NCBI GenBank assembly: GCA_958296195.1
Contig: OY282455.1
Span: forward strand, 1,364,001-1,428,000
Length of the DNA stretch: 64,000 nt
Origin: an uncultured Pseudomonadales bacterium
GTDB lineage: Bacteria; Pseudomonadota; Gammaproteobacteria; Pseudomonadales; Azotimanducaceae
Direction: 5' to 3'
This document shows, piece by piece, positions 1 through 8,263 of this stretch (its first letter is position 1; each line of letters begins with the position of its first letter). The notes beneath the pieces were generated by a model. The model worked only from the letters and a program-made list of their open reading frames with translations. It was not told where the DNA came from and made no database searches. Both the position numbers and the translations under genes were made by a program.

Positions 1-1
1 C

Positions 2-97
2 GCAACACTGGGCTGGTTATTGGAGAGCGGCTTCAAGCCTAGCGAGATACGCGCTGCTTGGAAGGATTTAATCAAGGAAAACGTCAATGCCAGATAG
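2..97 (+). CDS. C-terminal end of an unidentified protein, partial
   Basis: An open frame enters from the left edge and stops at a TAG at 95-97, encoding about 31 residues (ends ...KENVNAR). It overlaps the start codon of the NotI-like endonuclease gene by 11 bases, so the two are probably co-transcribed and translationally coupled. In restriction-modification operons the partner is often a DNA methyltransferase. That would fit, but the fragment carries no diagnostic motif, so the identity is a guess from position only. Confidence 0.45.
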   Translation, partial: ATLGWLLESGFKPSEIRAAWKDLIKENVNAR

Positions 98-944
98 CTC
101 AAGTAAACGGCCGGCCGAAATTTTTGGGTATCCGATTTGTAATCAAACCAATGCCGCGAGAACGTCCCGTGAACGGCATTGGTGCCCGTTTCAGAATGGT
201 AAATGCACCAAGAAAAGCCGATTGGTGGAGTTCCCTTTTGGAGTTTGTTCCGCGGAGTACGGCGGGGAAATTTACGCAATTTGCCCGCATCGCTTTGATG
301 AAAATGGTTCGCTTGAAGGCACATCTAAGGCTTTGGAAGATGTTGCGAGAGACTATTTCGGTGACCTCAAAAACGTTATGATATTCCCTGAAGTCAAACT
401 TCCAAGTGTTGGAATTATTGATTACGTCATTTTGCGGCATAAGCCCCTTAAACCCGAGGTTGAGGACTTTGTATCCGTGGAGTTTCAATCAAATTCCACG
501 ACCAAAACAGGCGCTTTGGTGGAGGGGATGCAAGAATTTCTTGGAGGCCATGATCTCGGGGGGCGATCATACCAATTCGGAATGAACACCTATGACTCCA
601 TCAAACGCACTGTGACGCAGCTAGTGAACAAAGGCGTTGTTTATGAGAGTTGGCATACAAAGTGCTACTGGGTCATACAAGAATATTTTTACAAGGATTT
701 AGTTCAAAGATATGGTTTCAAGTCAAGCGGATTTTCACACGCCGATTCCTCTCGGTTTGCGCTGTATAATCTTGTTCCGGGTGACGGTCGTTTGACGTTG
801 ACGTTCAAGCAGTTTATCTCCACCAGTGTCGATGAGGTATATCAAGCAATTAGAAGTAACCCCGCTATGCCCAAAAAAGACGACTTTGTGAGGCGCTTGG
901 ACGCTAAGCTCGCTAAGCTTCAAATTAAGTTAAAGACAAATTGA
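87..944 (+). CDS. NotI-like type II restriction endonuclease
   Basis: The 285-residue protein resembles the NotI family of rare-cutting restriction enzymes. Its N-terminus has the family's cysteine-rich metal-binding fold, with Cys18, Cys33 (in HWCPF), Cys40, Cys54 and Cys66 (in AICPHRF) in the first 70 residues. A PD-(D/E)XK-like core follows: Asp112 in GIIDYV and a Glu132-x-Gln134 pair in VEFQS, the D...ExQ arrangement I associate with NotI. It would cut foreign DNA lacking the cognate methylation. The gene is markedly richer in A/T than the housekeeping genes that follow, which suggests horizontal transfer. The start overlaps the upstream gene. The recognition site cannot be read from the sequence. 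Confidence 0.72.
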   Translation: MPDSSSKRPAEIFGYPICNQTNAARTSRERHWCPFQNGKCTKKSRLVEFPFGVCSAEYGGEIYAICPHRFDENGSLEGTSKALEDVARDYFGDLKNVMIFPEVKLPSVGIIDYVILRHKPLKPEVEDFVSVEFQSNSTTKTGALVEGMQEFLGGHDLGGRSYQFGMNTYDSIKRTVTQLVNKGVVYESWHTKCYWVIQEYFYKDLVQRYGFKSSGFSHADSSRFALYNLVPGDGRLTLTFKQFISTSVDEVYQAIRSNPAMPKKDDFVRRLDAKLAKLQIKLKTN

Positions 945-1118
945 GTTTGAGTGCGTACGCCGCAACAAAGTACGGAATAACCTACAGCGCAAGTCGCTCG
1001 TCGTGGATGGCGGTTGTGATCTAAACCTAGGGTGGCTAAGCAGCGTTGCCCAATGGCTGGCACACTGTCGGAGAACCGGCGGCGCGATTGTCTAACTTAG
1101 TCAGAAAGGGAGATCGAA

Positions 1119-1364
1119 ATGACAGGGCGAGCTAGGCAAAAAGAGGCGCATCCGCTTACGGGTTTCTCCACTTGGTTCAGGCGGCTGTTGCCGGCCCCGT
1201 CAACGCACATCCCTTCGGACGAGGAAATGGAGCGGAATGCCGACCTTACTGCCCGGTCAACCGTCATGCAGCACACTGAGGGGAGCGGTCCGCTTGCGGA
1301 GGGTAAGTTCGAGGTCACTGGAGACCTAGTGGAAAGCGATGCAGATAGCATTGAGGGCGCTTAA
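1119..1364 (+). CDS. small hypothetical protein
   Basis: This 81-residue frame starts with ATG behind a good ribosome-binding site (AAAGGGAGATCGAA). The product is hydrophilic and acidic towards its C-terminus, with no signal peptide, membrane segment or motif I recognise. It lies between the restriction gene and the lptM-lysA block, in a zone that looks accessory. It could be a real lineage-specific gene or a chance frame. Confidence 0.35.
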   Translation: MTGRARQKEAHPLTGFSTWFRRLLPAPSTHIPSDEEMERNADLTARSTVMQHTEGSGPLAEGKFEVTGDLVESDADSIEGA

Positions 1365-1547
1365 GCGGTGATCGCTGCTGATTTCCCGGATGAAATTGGA
1401 GAGGTCAGCGACCTCTACAACACCGCGGCAACCGATCGGGGGAAAGCGCCGAAAAACCCCGTGGTGCAAGTCCTGCAGCCCGGCAGTCACTTGCGCAAGA
1501 GGCGGGGGGCGATTACAGTCAGGCATCCATTGGATGCGGGCGGCCCT

Positions 1548-1703
1548 TTGTTGCGTTGGATTTTTTTTGCGTTGCTGGTCTCCTTGGTTGCCACTTGCGG
1601 GCAGAAGGGGCCGTTGCGGCTGCCGGAGGATGAGCCTGAAGGCGCTGTCGGTGGAAATGCGCCGGCGGTGAGCGGCGGCCTTGCGACCTTCCTTCAGCCG
1701 TGA
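1548..1703 (+). CDS. lptM: LptM-like small lipoprotein (YifL/LppL family)
   Basis: About 51 residues: a hydrophobic stretch (WIFFALLVSLVAT) followed by the signature CGQKGPLRLPED, the conserved start of the mature LptM lipoprotein that binds the LptDE outer-membrane LPS translocon. The lipobox here is V-A-T-C, with Thr rather than the usual Gly/Ala before the lipidated Cys. I chose the TTG at 1548 as start because no ATG lies near the signal peptide; TTG 1551 or a more upstream start is possible. Its place directly before lysA-dapF is the classic position of this gene (lppL in Pseudomonas), which supports the call strongly despite the short length. Confidence 0.75.
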   Translation: MLRWIFFALLVSLVATCGQKGPLRLPEDEPEGAVGGNAPAVSGGLATFLQP

Positions 1704-1792
1704 GCGGTATTGTGTTTTTAGATGGCGAACGTGCGCCGGCCGTGGAAGTCCGGCGCGGCCGTCAGCAACCGCGGTGACCTAGGCGGGCCGGC

Positions 1793-3055
1793 GTGACCTT
1801 CCATGTTAAGGGCGGCCAGCTTTGCGCTGGTGCCGTCCCGTTGGTCGATGTTGCGGAGTCCGTGGGCACCCCCACCTATGTTTATTGCGGCGACGCCATC
1901 GCCGACTGCTATCGGCAACTGCAGCGAGCTTTTGCGGAAGTTCCCGTGCGCATCTGCTATGCGGTCAAGGCCAACTCGAACTTGAGCGTTCTGCGCTTGA
2001 TGAAGGAACTGGGCGCCGGCTTTGACATCGTTTCAGGAGGGGAGCTGCAACGGGTCATCGCCGCTGGCGGCGCACCGGAATCCGTCGTCTTTTCGGGCGT
2101 TGGCAAATCCGTAGCGGAAATCGACTTGGCCTTGAAGTGCGGCGTCGGCTGCTTCAACGTGGAAAGCGAAGCGGAGCTTGAGCGGCTCGCCGACCAAGCG
2201 ACCCTGCTGGGGCGAACGGCGTCCTTGGCCGTGCGGGTGAATCCGCAGGTCGATGCGCAGACCCATCCCTACATCGCCACGGGTTTGCGGGAAAGCAAGT
2301 TTGGCGTGACCTTGGCGGAGGCCCGAACCCTGATGATCCGAGCCCACCAGCATCCACAGCTGGAGCCTCGGGGCCTCGCCTGCCACATCGGCTCGCAAAT
2401 CGAACGGGCAGCACCCTATTTGCAAGCCTTGGACGGTTTGCTCGGCTTGGCGGACGACCTAGGCGCCCAGGGCCTCGAACTGGAGCACTTCGACGTCGGC
2501 GGCGGCTTCGGCGTGACCTACAAGGACGAGGCGCCTTTTGACCCGGCGCAACTGGCGGCGGCGCTGCAGCGGCGAATGGGAACGAGGCCGCAGACCCTGG
2601 TCATCGAGCCGGGGCGCTTTCTGACCGCCAACGCCGGTGTCCTGCTGACCCGCGTCGAATACCTAAAGCCGAGCCGGGCAGCAGGGCAGCCGCACTTCGC
2701 GGTGGTCGATGCCGCCATGAACGATCTGCTCAGGCCGGCGCTCTACCAAGCCTGGCATCCTGTCGAATTGGTGCAGCCGGCCCAGAAGAACGCCTTGTCC
2801 GCCTCCTGGAACATCGTTGGCCCGATCTGCGAAAGCGGCGACTTTTTGGCGCTGCAGAGGCGGCTGGCGCTGTCTCCCGGAGACCTTCTGGCCATAGGCG
2901 CCGCCGGCGCTTACGGCATGGCGCAAAGCTCCAACTACAACTCCCGGGGGCGGCCGGCGGAAGTGTTGGTGCAGGGGGGCAGCTTTCGTTTGGTGCGTCG
3001 CCGGGAGCACGTCAACGACCAATTGGCGCTGGAGCGCCTTGAAGCCGATGGCTAA
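1793..3055 (+). CDS. lysA: Diaminopimelate decarboxylase
   Basis: A 420-residue PLP enzyme that decarboxylates meso-diaminopimelate to L-lysine, the last step of lysine synthesis. The PLP lysine is Lys59 in CYAVKAN. The HIGSQ motif is at 198-202, EPGR at 272-275, and the catalytic CESGD loop is at 346-350. Alanine-racemase-type barrel and C-terminal beta domains are full length. The start is GTG 1793, since no in-frame ATG fits the family N-terminus. The 3' end overlaps dapF, which makes its substrate, so the two are translationally coupled. Confidence 0.96.
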   Translation: MTFHVKGGQLCAGAVPLVDVAESVGTPTYVYCGDAIADCYRQLQRAFAEVPVRICYAVKANSNLSVLRLMKELGAGFDIVSGGELQRVIAAGGAPESVVFSGVGKSVAEIDLALKCGVGCFNVESEAELERLADQATLLGRTASLAVRVNPQVDAQTHPYIATGLRESKFGVTLAEARTLMIRAHQHPQLEPRGLACHIGSQIERAAPYLQALDGLLGLADDLGAQGLELEHFDVGGGFGVTYKDEAPFDPAQLAAALQRRMGTRPQTLVIEPGRFLTANAGVLLTRVEYLKPSRAAGQPHFAVVDAAMNDLLRPALYQAWHPVELVQPAQKNALSASWNIVGPICESGDFLALQRRLALSPGDLLAIGAAGAYGMAQSSNYNSRGRPAEVLVQGGSFRLVRRREHVNDQLALERLEADG

Positions 3056-3992
3056 GAACCGTCGGCGGCGTGGACGGCGTTACCGCCGCGATGGTTCCGG
3101 GGCGCAAGCGCCGGCGCGGTCCCGGGTGGGCGAACCCCGGCAAGCGAGAGGCTCTCGGCTGCGCTTCGCCAAGATGCACGGCCTTGGCAACGACTTCATG
3201 ATCATCGACTCGGTGACCCGGGAGTTGCGCATAACGCCCAGCCAAGTGCAGCGTTGGTCGGACCGCAGAACTGGCGTTGGCTTCGACCAAGCGCTGATCG
3301 TTGAGCCGCCAAGCGCACCGGAGGTGGATTTCGACTACCGCATATTCAACGCCGACGGCAGCTCGGCGGAGCAGTGCGGCAACGGCGTTCGCTGCATCGT
3401 TCGTTTTGTGCATCATCGGGAGTTGACCTTCAAGCCCCGTCTGCATCTTGCCACGGGGGCAAGGCGGGTGTACGCGACGCTGGCGGGGGACGACGTGGAG
3501 GTTGAATTCGAGCCGCCATCGACGCACTTTAGCGATGTGCCTTTCGTTCCCGCCGAAGCCGGCGGCGAGGCGCCGGCCGCCCAATCCGTGCGAACCAGCG
3601 TTGGCATGGTGGAGCTCACCCCGGTTTCCTTAGGCAACCCCCACGGCGTCATCTTTGTGGAGGATGTCGCCGCTGCGTCGGTGGGCGCCATCGGCGGCGA
3701 GCTTAGCCGTCATGCCTGCTTCCCCGAGGGTGCCAACGTCGGCTTCTGCCAAATCATCGACCCAGGCCAGATTCAGCTGCGGGTGCATGAACGCGGCGTG
3801 GGGGAGACGCGCGCCTGCGGCACGGGCGCCTGCGCCGCGGTGGTGGCTGGCCGCCTGCATGGCCGCCTGCACCCGTCTGTGCAGGTGTCGCTGCCGGGCG
3901 GTGAGGTGCGGGTGCAATGGCAAGGCCCCGGCGCCCCCGTTAAAATGACCGGCGCGGCCGCATTGGTCTACGAAGGCGAACTCGAAGTGTGA
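3048..3992 (+). CDS. dapF: Diaminopimelate epimerase
   Basis: Converts LL- to meso-diaminopimelate for lysine and peptidoglycan synthesis. The two catalytic cysteines are visible: Cys110 in SAEQCGNGVRC and the second in ETRACGTGAC. The typical opening KMHGLGNDF appears only at residue 42, because the ATG at 3048 (overlapping the lysA stop) adds a basic, arginine-rich N-terminal tail of about 38 residues. A GTG at 3126 would give a length nearer the family norm of about 276. The tail is therefore either real and unusual or an annotation artefact. The next gene starts within the stop region. Confidence 0.95.
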   Translation: MAKNRRRRGRRYRRDGSGAQAPARSRVGEPRQARGSRLRFAKMHGLGNDFMIIDSVTRELRITPSQVQRWSDRRTGVGFDQALIVEPPSAPEVDFDYRIFNADGSSAEQCGNGVRCIVRFVHHRELTFKPRLHLATGARRVYATLAGDDVEVEFEPPSTHFSDVPFVPAEAGGEAPAAQSVRTSVGMVELTPVSLGNPHGVIFVEDVAAASVGAIGGELSRHACFPEGANVGFCQIIDPGQIQLRVHERGVGETRACGTGACAAVVAGRLHGRLHPSVQVSLPGGEVRVQWQGPGAPVKMTGAAALVYEGELEV

Positions 3993-3994
3993 CC

Positions 3995-4663
3995 ATGCCA
4001 AAGCCTAAAAAGCCTAAGGAGATATCAGAACAGCAGGTCCTCGCCTACCTCAAGAGTCATCCGGAAATTCTCAAGGAGCATGTGGGACTGCTCTCCGAAC
4101 TGGCCCTGTCCCACGAATCCGGCGGCGCCGTCTCCCTCATCGAACGTCAGGTGCGGGTGCTGCGCGAACGCAACATCTTGCTGCGCCGCCAATTGAACGA
4201 CCTGCTGGGGAACGCCCGCACCAACGACGATCTGTTCGCCAAGGTGCGGGCGCTGACCTTGGCGCTGTTGGAGGTGTCCGGCTGGCATGAACTGAACGAG
4301 GTGCTGGCCACCCATCTGCTGGTGGACTTTGACGCGGACTTCGCCTGTTGCCACTTGCTGCGTGAGCACTTGCGCCTGGATCATTTGATGGGCCATGAGG
4401 AGTCCCTGCCGACGGCCGCGTTCACCCGAGGCGCCCGCTCCTTGTGCCTGCCTTTGCGCAGCGCCGAGCTGCAGCGCATTTTTCCAGCCGGCCAGCATGA
4501 ACAGGACGGCAGCGCCGTGCTGCTGCCATTGACCCTCGCCTCCAGCGAGGGTTGCCTAGCCGTTGGCAGCCGCGATCCGCAGCGCTTCGCCGCGGAGATG
4601 GACACTCTGTTCATCGGCTATGTCGGCGACGTGCTCGCACGCATCATCGACCGTCTCGACTGA
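3995..4663 (+). CDS. DUF484 family protein
   Basis: About 222 residues of the DUF484 family, a GAF-like domain protein conserved between dapF and xerC in many gammaproteobacteria. The N-terminus (SEQQVLAYLKSHPEIL) and the coiled segment (SLIERQVRVLRERN) are typical, followed by a GAF-like region with a conserved C-terminal block (VGSRDPQRF). Biochemical function is unknown. ATG 3995 is four codon positions inside the dapF junction; an overlapping GTG at 3989 is an alternative start. The conserved placement is the main support. Confidence 0.88.
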   Translation: MPKPKKPKEISEQQVLAYLKSHPEILKEHVGLLSELALSHESGGAVSLIERQVRVLRERNILLRRQLNDLLGNARTNDDLFAKVRALTLALLEVSGWHELNEVLATHLLVDFDADFACCHLLREHLRLDHLMGHEESLPTAAFTRGARSLCLPLRSAELQRIFPAGQHEQDGSAVLLPLTLASSEGCLAVGSRDPQRFAAEMDTLFIGYVGDVLARIIDRLD

Positions 4664-4678
4664 ATAAGGCAGCCTCCA

Positions 4679-5554
4679 ATGGATGATCGACTGAGGGATT
4701 TTCTCGACCATCTCAAGTTTGAGAAACGTTACTCCGCGCACACCCTGAAGGCTTACCAGCGGGACATTGAAGGCTTTGCCGAGGATGCGGGAACGCCTTG
4801 GGAGGCAGTGAGGCCGCATCATCTTTCCAACGCGGTGGCCCGGCGGCACGGCCGCGGCGCCAGCCCCCGCACCCTGCAGCGGCTGCTGTCCAGCCTGCGC
4901 AGCTTCTTCGCCTATTTGGAGAAGCAGGGGGTTGTGGAGGGCAACCCAGCGGCGGCGGCCAAGTCCCCCAAGCAGAAGAACCGCTTGCCCAACGCTCTGG
5001 ATGCGGACCTGGCCGCCAAGCTCTTTGACTTCAAGCCGCGCAACGCCCTGGAAAAGCGGGACTTGGCGATGCTGGAGGTCTTCTACGGCAGCGGCGTTCG
5101 CTTGAGCGAACTGGTGCAGACCAACATCGGCCATTTGGATTTGGCGGCCGGCATGGTTCGGGTGACGGGGAAGGGCGGCAAGACGCGCATCCTGCCCCTT
5201 ACGGAGAAGTCCGTCGCCGCCGTCAAGTCCTACTTGGCAACGCGCCCGGCGGCGGGGCCGGGGGATGCGCTGTTCGTCAGCCGTGACGGCAAGCGCATCA
5301 GCCAGCGCACCGTGCAGCAACGGCTGAAGCGCTGGAGCATGGCCCGGTTGGACAGCAACGTGCTGCATCCCCACCTGTTGCGCCACAGTTTCGCCAGCCA
5401 TCTGCTGGAGTCCTCCGGCGACCTCCGCGCCATTCAGGAGCTGCTGGGTCATGCGGACATCGCCACAACCCAGATCTACACCCATCTGGACTTCCAGCAT
5501 CTCGCCAAGGTGTATGACGCGGCCCATCCTCGGGCCGGAAAGCAGGCGGAGTGA
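4679..5554 (+). CDS. xerC: Tyrosine recombinase XerC
   Basis: With XerD, XerC resolves chromosome dimers at dif. The 291-residue protein has the SAM-like N-terminal core-binding domain and the full catalytic set: Arg141 (GSGVRLSEL), the lysine hairpin GKGGK near 164-168, His232 and Arg235 (HLLRHSF), His258 (LGHAD) and nucleophile Tyr267 (QIYTHL). Length and position behind DUF484 are as in Pseudomonas (sss). It is a chromosomal housekeeping recombinase, not an integron or phage integrase: there is no attachment site or cargo beside it. Confidence 0.95.
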   Translation: MDDRLRDFLDHLKFEKRYSAHTLKAYQRDIEGFAEDAGTPWEAVRPHHLSNAVARRHGRGASPRTLQRLLSSLRSFFAYLEKQGVVEGNPAAAAKSPKQKNRLPNALDADLAAKLFDFKPRNALEKRDLAMLEVFYGSGVRLSELVQTNIGHLDLAAGMVRVTGKGGKTRILPLTEKSVAAVKSYLATRPAAGPGDALFVSRDGKRISQRTVQQRLKRWSMARLDSNVLHPHLLRHSFASHLLESSGDLRAIQELLGHADIATTQIYTHLDFQHLAKVYDAAHPRAGKQAE

Positions 5555-5673
5555 GGCGGCCAGTACACTTGCCGCCCGAGGCGTTTCCCAAAAATGGCTG
5601 GGCAACTGGTTGTAGGAAAGGCGCCTTGTGGCTTGGGGCAAGCGGCTTGGGGCAATATGCGGGCTAGAGCGCC

Positions 5674-6396
5674 ATGCCGCGCATTCGGCTAGTCACCTTC
5701 GACTTGGACAACACGCTCTGGAACGTGCAGACGGTCATTGGGAATGCGGAGCGGCGCTTGGTCGGTTGGCTGGATGACCATGCCCCAGCCGCAGCCGCTC
5801 TCTACCGCAGAAGCGAGGACATCAACGCCATGCGCATCGACCTGATCGCCGCCCAGCCGCAGCTCGCCCATGACCTCTCCCGTCTGCGGGAGGAAATTCT
5901 CGGCTTATTGTTGCGCCGGGCCGGCTATGGGAGTGCGGAGGCTGAGCGGCTGGCGGCGCAGGCGTTCGCCGCGTTTCTTGAGGCCCGCCACGAAGTGGAG
6001 TTCTTCGACGGCGCCTTGGACGCGCTTGCAGCCCTGTCCCGCCGCTACGTTTTGGGCTCGCTCACCAACGGCAATGCGGATCCGAAGAAACTGAAGCTGG
6101 ACCGCTACCTGACTTTCAGCTTCTGCGCTGCCGATGTGGGCGCCATGAAGCCGGCGCCGGATCTGTTCCGCAGGGCGCTGGAGCACAGCGGCGTCCACCC
6201 GTACCAAGCCGTGCATGTGGGCGACCATCCCATCGACGACATCGCCGCCGCCGCCAAGCTGGGCATGCACACCCTTTGGGTCAACGGCCCCGCACAGCAG
6301 GCCCTGCGCCGGACGCCGGCCGAGGCCCAGGCGACCGTGGAGATAGAACGCCTTGATGAAGTGGTGGACGCCATTGAGCGAATTGAAGGGATGTAG
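5674..6396 (+). CDS. HAD-superfamily hydrolase, YigB-like
   Basis: A 240-residue haloacid-dehalogenase-type phosphatase. Motif I is FDLDNTLWN at residues 9-17, motif II is the SLTNGN block, and motifs III-IV appear as the lysine in MKPAPDLF and the acidic GDHPIDDIAAA. A helical cap lies between motifs I and II. The family includes E. coli YigB, an FMN phosphatase; the substrate here is inferred only from gene order after xerC. It ends the lptM-lysA-dapF-xerC block. Confidence 0.88.
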   Translation: MPRIRLVTFDLDNTLWNVQTVIGNAERRLVGWLDDHAPAAAALYRRSEDINAMRIDLIAAQPQLAHDLSRLREEILGLLLRRAGYGSAEAERLAAQAFAAFLEARHEVEFFDGALDALAALSRRYVLGSLTNGNADPKKLKLDRYLTFSFCAADVGAMKPAPDLFRRALEHSGVHPYQAVHVGDHPIDDIAAAAKLGMHTLWVNGPAQQALRRTPAEAQATVEIERLDEVVDAIERIEGM

Positions 6397-6402
6397 GGCC
6401 GG

Positions 6403-6786
6403 CTAGCCGTTCAGCCAGGTTTCGGCGATCAGCCCAGCGGCGACGGCGTGGCTGTCGTCCTGTGGCGACAGGCGCTTGGCTTCGATGGAGGTCAGCCGCT
6501 CGTCGATCATTTCGACCCGCCGGCCGTAGCGGTTGCCGAGGGTTTTAGCGAATAGCCGAGCACGTTGCGACATTTCGCTTTCACAGCCGTCCATGTGGGT
6601 GGGCAAGCCCACCAGCAGGCGCTCCGGCCGCCATTCCCGCACCGCCGCGTCGAAGGCCGCCCAATCCGGTCTGCCGTCCTTGGCGGCAATGACGCCGATG
6701 GGGCTGGCGGTGCGGGAAACCGTTTGCCCCACCGCCAAGCCGATGTGCTTCAGGCCGAAATCGACGGCCAGCACCGTTTCAGGCAT
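6403..6786 (-). CDS. ruvX: Putative pre-16S rRNA nuclease / RuvX (YqgF)
   Basis: A 127-residue RNase H-fold protein of the YqgF/RuvX family, implicated in trimming the 16S rRNA 5' end and formerly called a Holliday-junction resolvase. The acidic active-site residue opens VDFGLKHIGLA, and the family blocks GLPTHMDG and DERLTSIEA are intact. Its ATG overlaps the stop of yqgE by 8 bases, as in the conserved yqgE-ruvX pair. It is the last gene of the leftward gshB-tonB-yqgE-ruvX operon. Confidence 0.92.
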   Translation of the reverse strand: MPETVLAVDFGLKHIGLAVGQTVSRTASPIGVIAAKDGRPDWAAFDAAVREWRPERLLVGLPTHMDGCESEMSQRARLFAKTLGNRYGRRVEMIDERLTSIEAKRLSPQDDSHAVAAGLIAETWLNG

Positions 6787-7327
6787 GGCCCGTTTGGCCG
6801 GACATCAGGCGGAAGTCTATGCCGAGGGAGCGGGCCGCCTCATCCAAGCGGTCTTCAAAAGGCACGTCGAAGAGGATGTTGCTGCTGGCCGGGCAAGTCA
6901 GCCAGGCGTTTTCCGCCAGTTCCCGTTCCAGTTGGTTGGGTCCCCAGCCGGCGTAGCCGAGGGCGATGAGGTAGTGGTAGGGACCGCGCCCGTTGGCGAT
7001 GGCTTCGAGCACCTCCCGGCTGGTGGTGAGCTTGAGCCCTTCGCCCAGATCCCTGGACGCCGCGAAGTTGCCGTCGTCCGAATGCACCACAAAGCCCTGC
7101 TCCGGGGAGACCGGCCCGCCCTCCAAAACGGCCGCCTCGGACAGGGACGACGGCGCGGGAAACCCGAACTGCTTCATCAGCCGGTCAACGGAAAGTTTCG
7201 TGGGCCGGTTGATCATCAAGCCCATGGCGCCAGCGTCGCTGTGCTCGCAAAGGTAGGTTAGGGTGTTGCCGAAGTAGGTGCCGGCTTGGTTGGGCATGGC
7301 GATGAGAAAGTGTCTTGTCAAATCCAC
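6779..7327 (-). CDS. yqgE: YqgE/AlgH family protein
   Basis: 182 residues of the UPF0301 YqgE/AlgH family, an alpha/beta protein of uncertain function, first described as a regulator of alginate in Pseudomonas. Typical blocks are visible: HFLIAMP at the start, GLMINRP, the GGPV segment, and GYAGWGPNQLE. The start is GTG 7327. It overlaps ruvX downstream and is 24 bases from the tonB-like gene upstream, in the order known from Pseudomonas. Confidence 0.92.
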   Translation of the reverse strand: MDLTRHFLIAMPNQAGTYFGNTLTYLCEHSDAGAMGLMINRPTKLSVDRLMKQFGFPAPSSLSEAAVLEGGPVSPEQGFVVHSDDGNFAASRDLGEGLKLTTSREVLEAIANGRGPYHYLIALGYAGWGPNQLERELAENAWLTCPASSNILFDVPFEDRLDEAARSLGIDFRLMSGQTGHA

Positions 7328-7351
7328 AGGGTGCTCCGGGTTGTGGAAGGG

Positions 7352-8173
7352 TCACTTGACTAGCTGCGCTCCCGACCGGGAGAAGCGCCAACGGCGCGTG
7401 ATTTCCAATTGGTCATAGGATTTTCGCATATCCACGGAAAACTGGGCAAAGGGAGCGGCGAGGTGCAGGATGTCCAAGGCTGCTTGGTCCAGCTCGGCGA
7501 TGCCGGACGTCTCGACTACGCGGGCATTGAGCAGGGCGCCGTCATGACGAATGAGCAGCCGTAGCTTGAGGTCGCCATAAGCGGCTTTGGCGGGGTAGTT
7601 GGCTTTGCCGATGCGCTCGACCTTCTGCCGCCACATCTCCAGGTAGGCGGCCTCAGCCACGCTCTGGGCGGCGGGGGACAAGCGCCGGGTTCTTGGAGCG
7701 GCTGGCTCGGCTTGCTCCCGTGCGACGGCCGCAAGGCCGAAGGCGGCGATTTCATCACGCAAGGTCAGATAGTTAAAAGGACCCTCACGAAGGCTCGGCG
7801 CTTTGGCGTCCGCGCCCTTGGAGGGCGCATTCGTCCCTTGCGGCAGGGAGGGCGCTACCTTATTGAGGCTGGGTTGGGACGGGGCTGCCGCGGCGTCCGA
7901 CGCTGGGATTGCCGCTCCTTTGGAGTCCTCCGTTGCATTGGCTGGCGCCGCCGACTCCTTTGGCCGCGGTTGCGCTGTTGGCGGAATCAGGACGGCCTGA
8001 AGAATGGGGCTCGGCTGGATTTTGGGCGTCATCGGCAGGAAAGCCAGACCAAAGCCGATCGCTGCATGAAGTCCGAGGGACAGAAACAGGGCGACGGCGA
8101 AGCGCTTGGCGATCGCCGCGCCGATGTAGTCGCCGACGCCGACCATCAGCGCCACCGGATTCCGTTGCGCCAT
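7352..8173 (-). CDS. TonB family energy-transducing protein
   Basis: 273 residues. One transmembrane anchor lies at about residues 24-47 (SLGLHAAIGFGLAF), followed by a Pro/Ala/Ser-rich periplasmic linker and a C-terminal TonB domain. That domain has the YPAKAAYGDLKLRLLIRHDG and VVETSGIAELDQAAL blocks typical of TonB-fold proteins. It would couple proton-motive force from ExbBD to outer-membrane receptors. No exbB/exbD or receptor gene is nearby, so its partner is elsewhere. Position between gshB and yqgE matches the extra TonB gene found there in Pseudomonas. Confidence 0.85.
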   Translation of the reverse strand: MAQRNPVALMVGVGDYIGAAIAKRFAVALFLSLGLHAAIGFGLAFLPMTPKIQPSPILQAVLIPPTAQPRPKESAAPANATEDSKGAAIPASDAAAAPSQPSLNKVAPSLPQGTNAPSKGADAKAPSLREGPFNYLTLRDEIAAFGLAAVAREQAEPAAPRTRRLSPAAQSVAEAAYLEMWRQKVERIGKANYPAKAAYGDLKLRLLIRHDGALLNARVVETSGIAELDQAALDILHLAAPFAQFSVDMRKSYDQLEITRRWRFSRSGAQLVK

Positions 8174-8263
8174 TGCCGCTCTCTGTTGCGCTGCAAGTGG
8201 AGATTGGGCGTGTGGCGCACCCCTGTCAAGCCGTTGCGTTGGGGGAGCTTTTGGGGCGAGGTT

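Noticed and set aside
4679-5554. XerC as a phage or integron integrase
   Set aside because: It is in the conserved dapF-DUF484-xerC block, has chromosomal XerC length, and no mobile cargo or attachment site is next to it.
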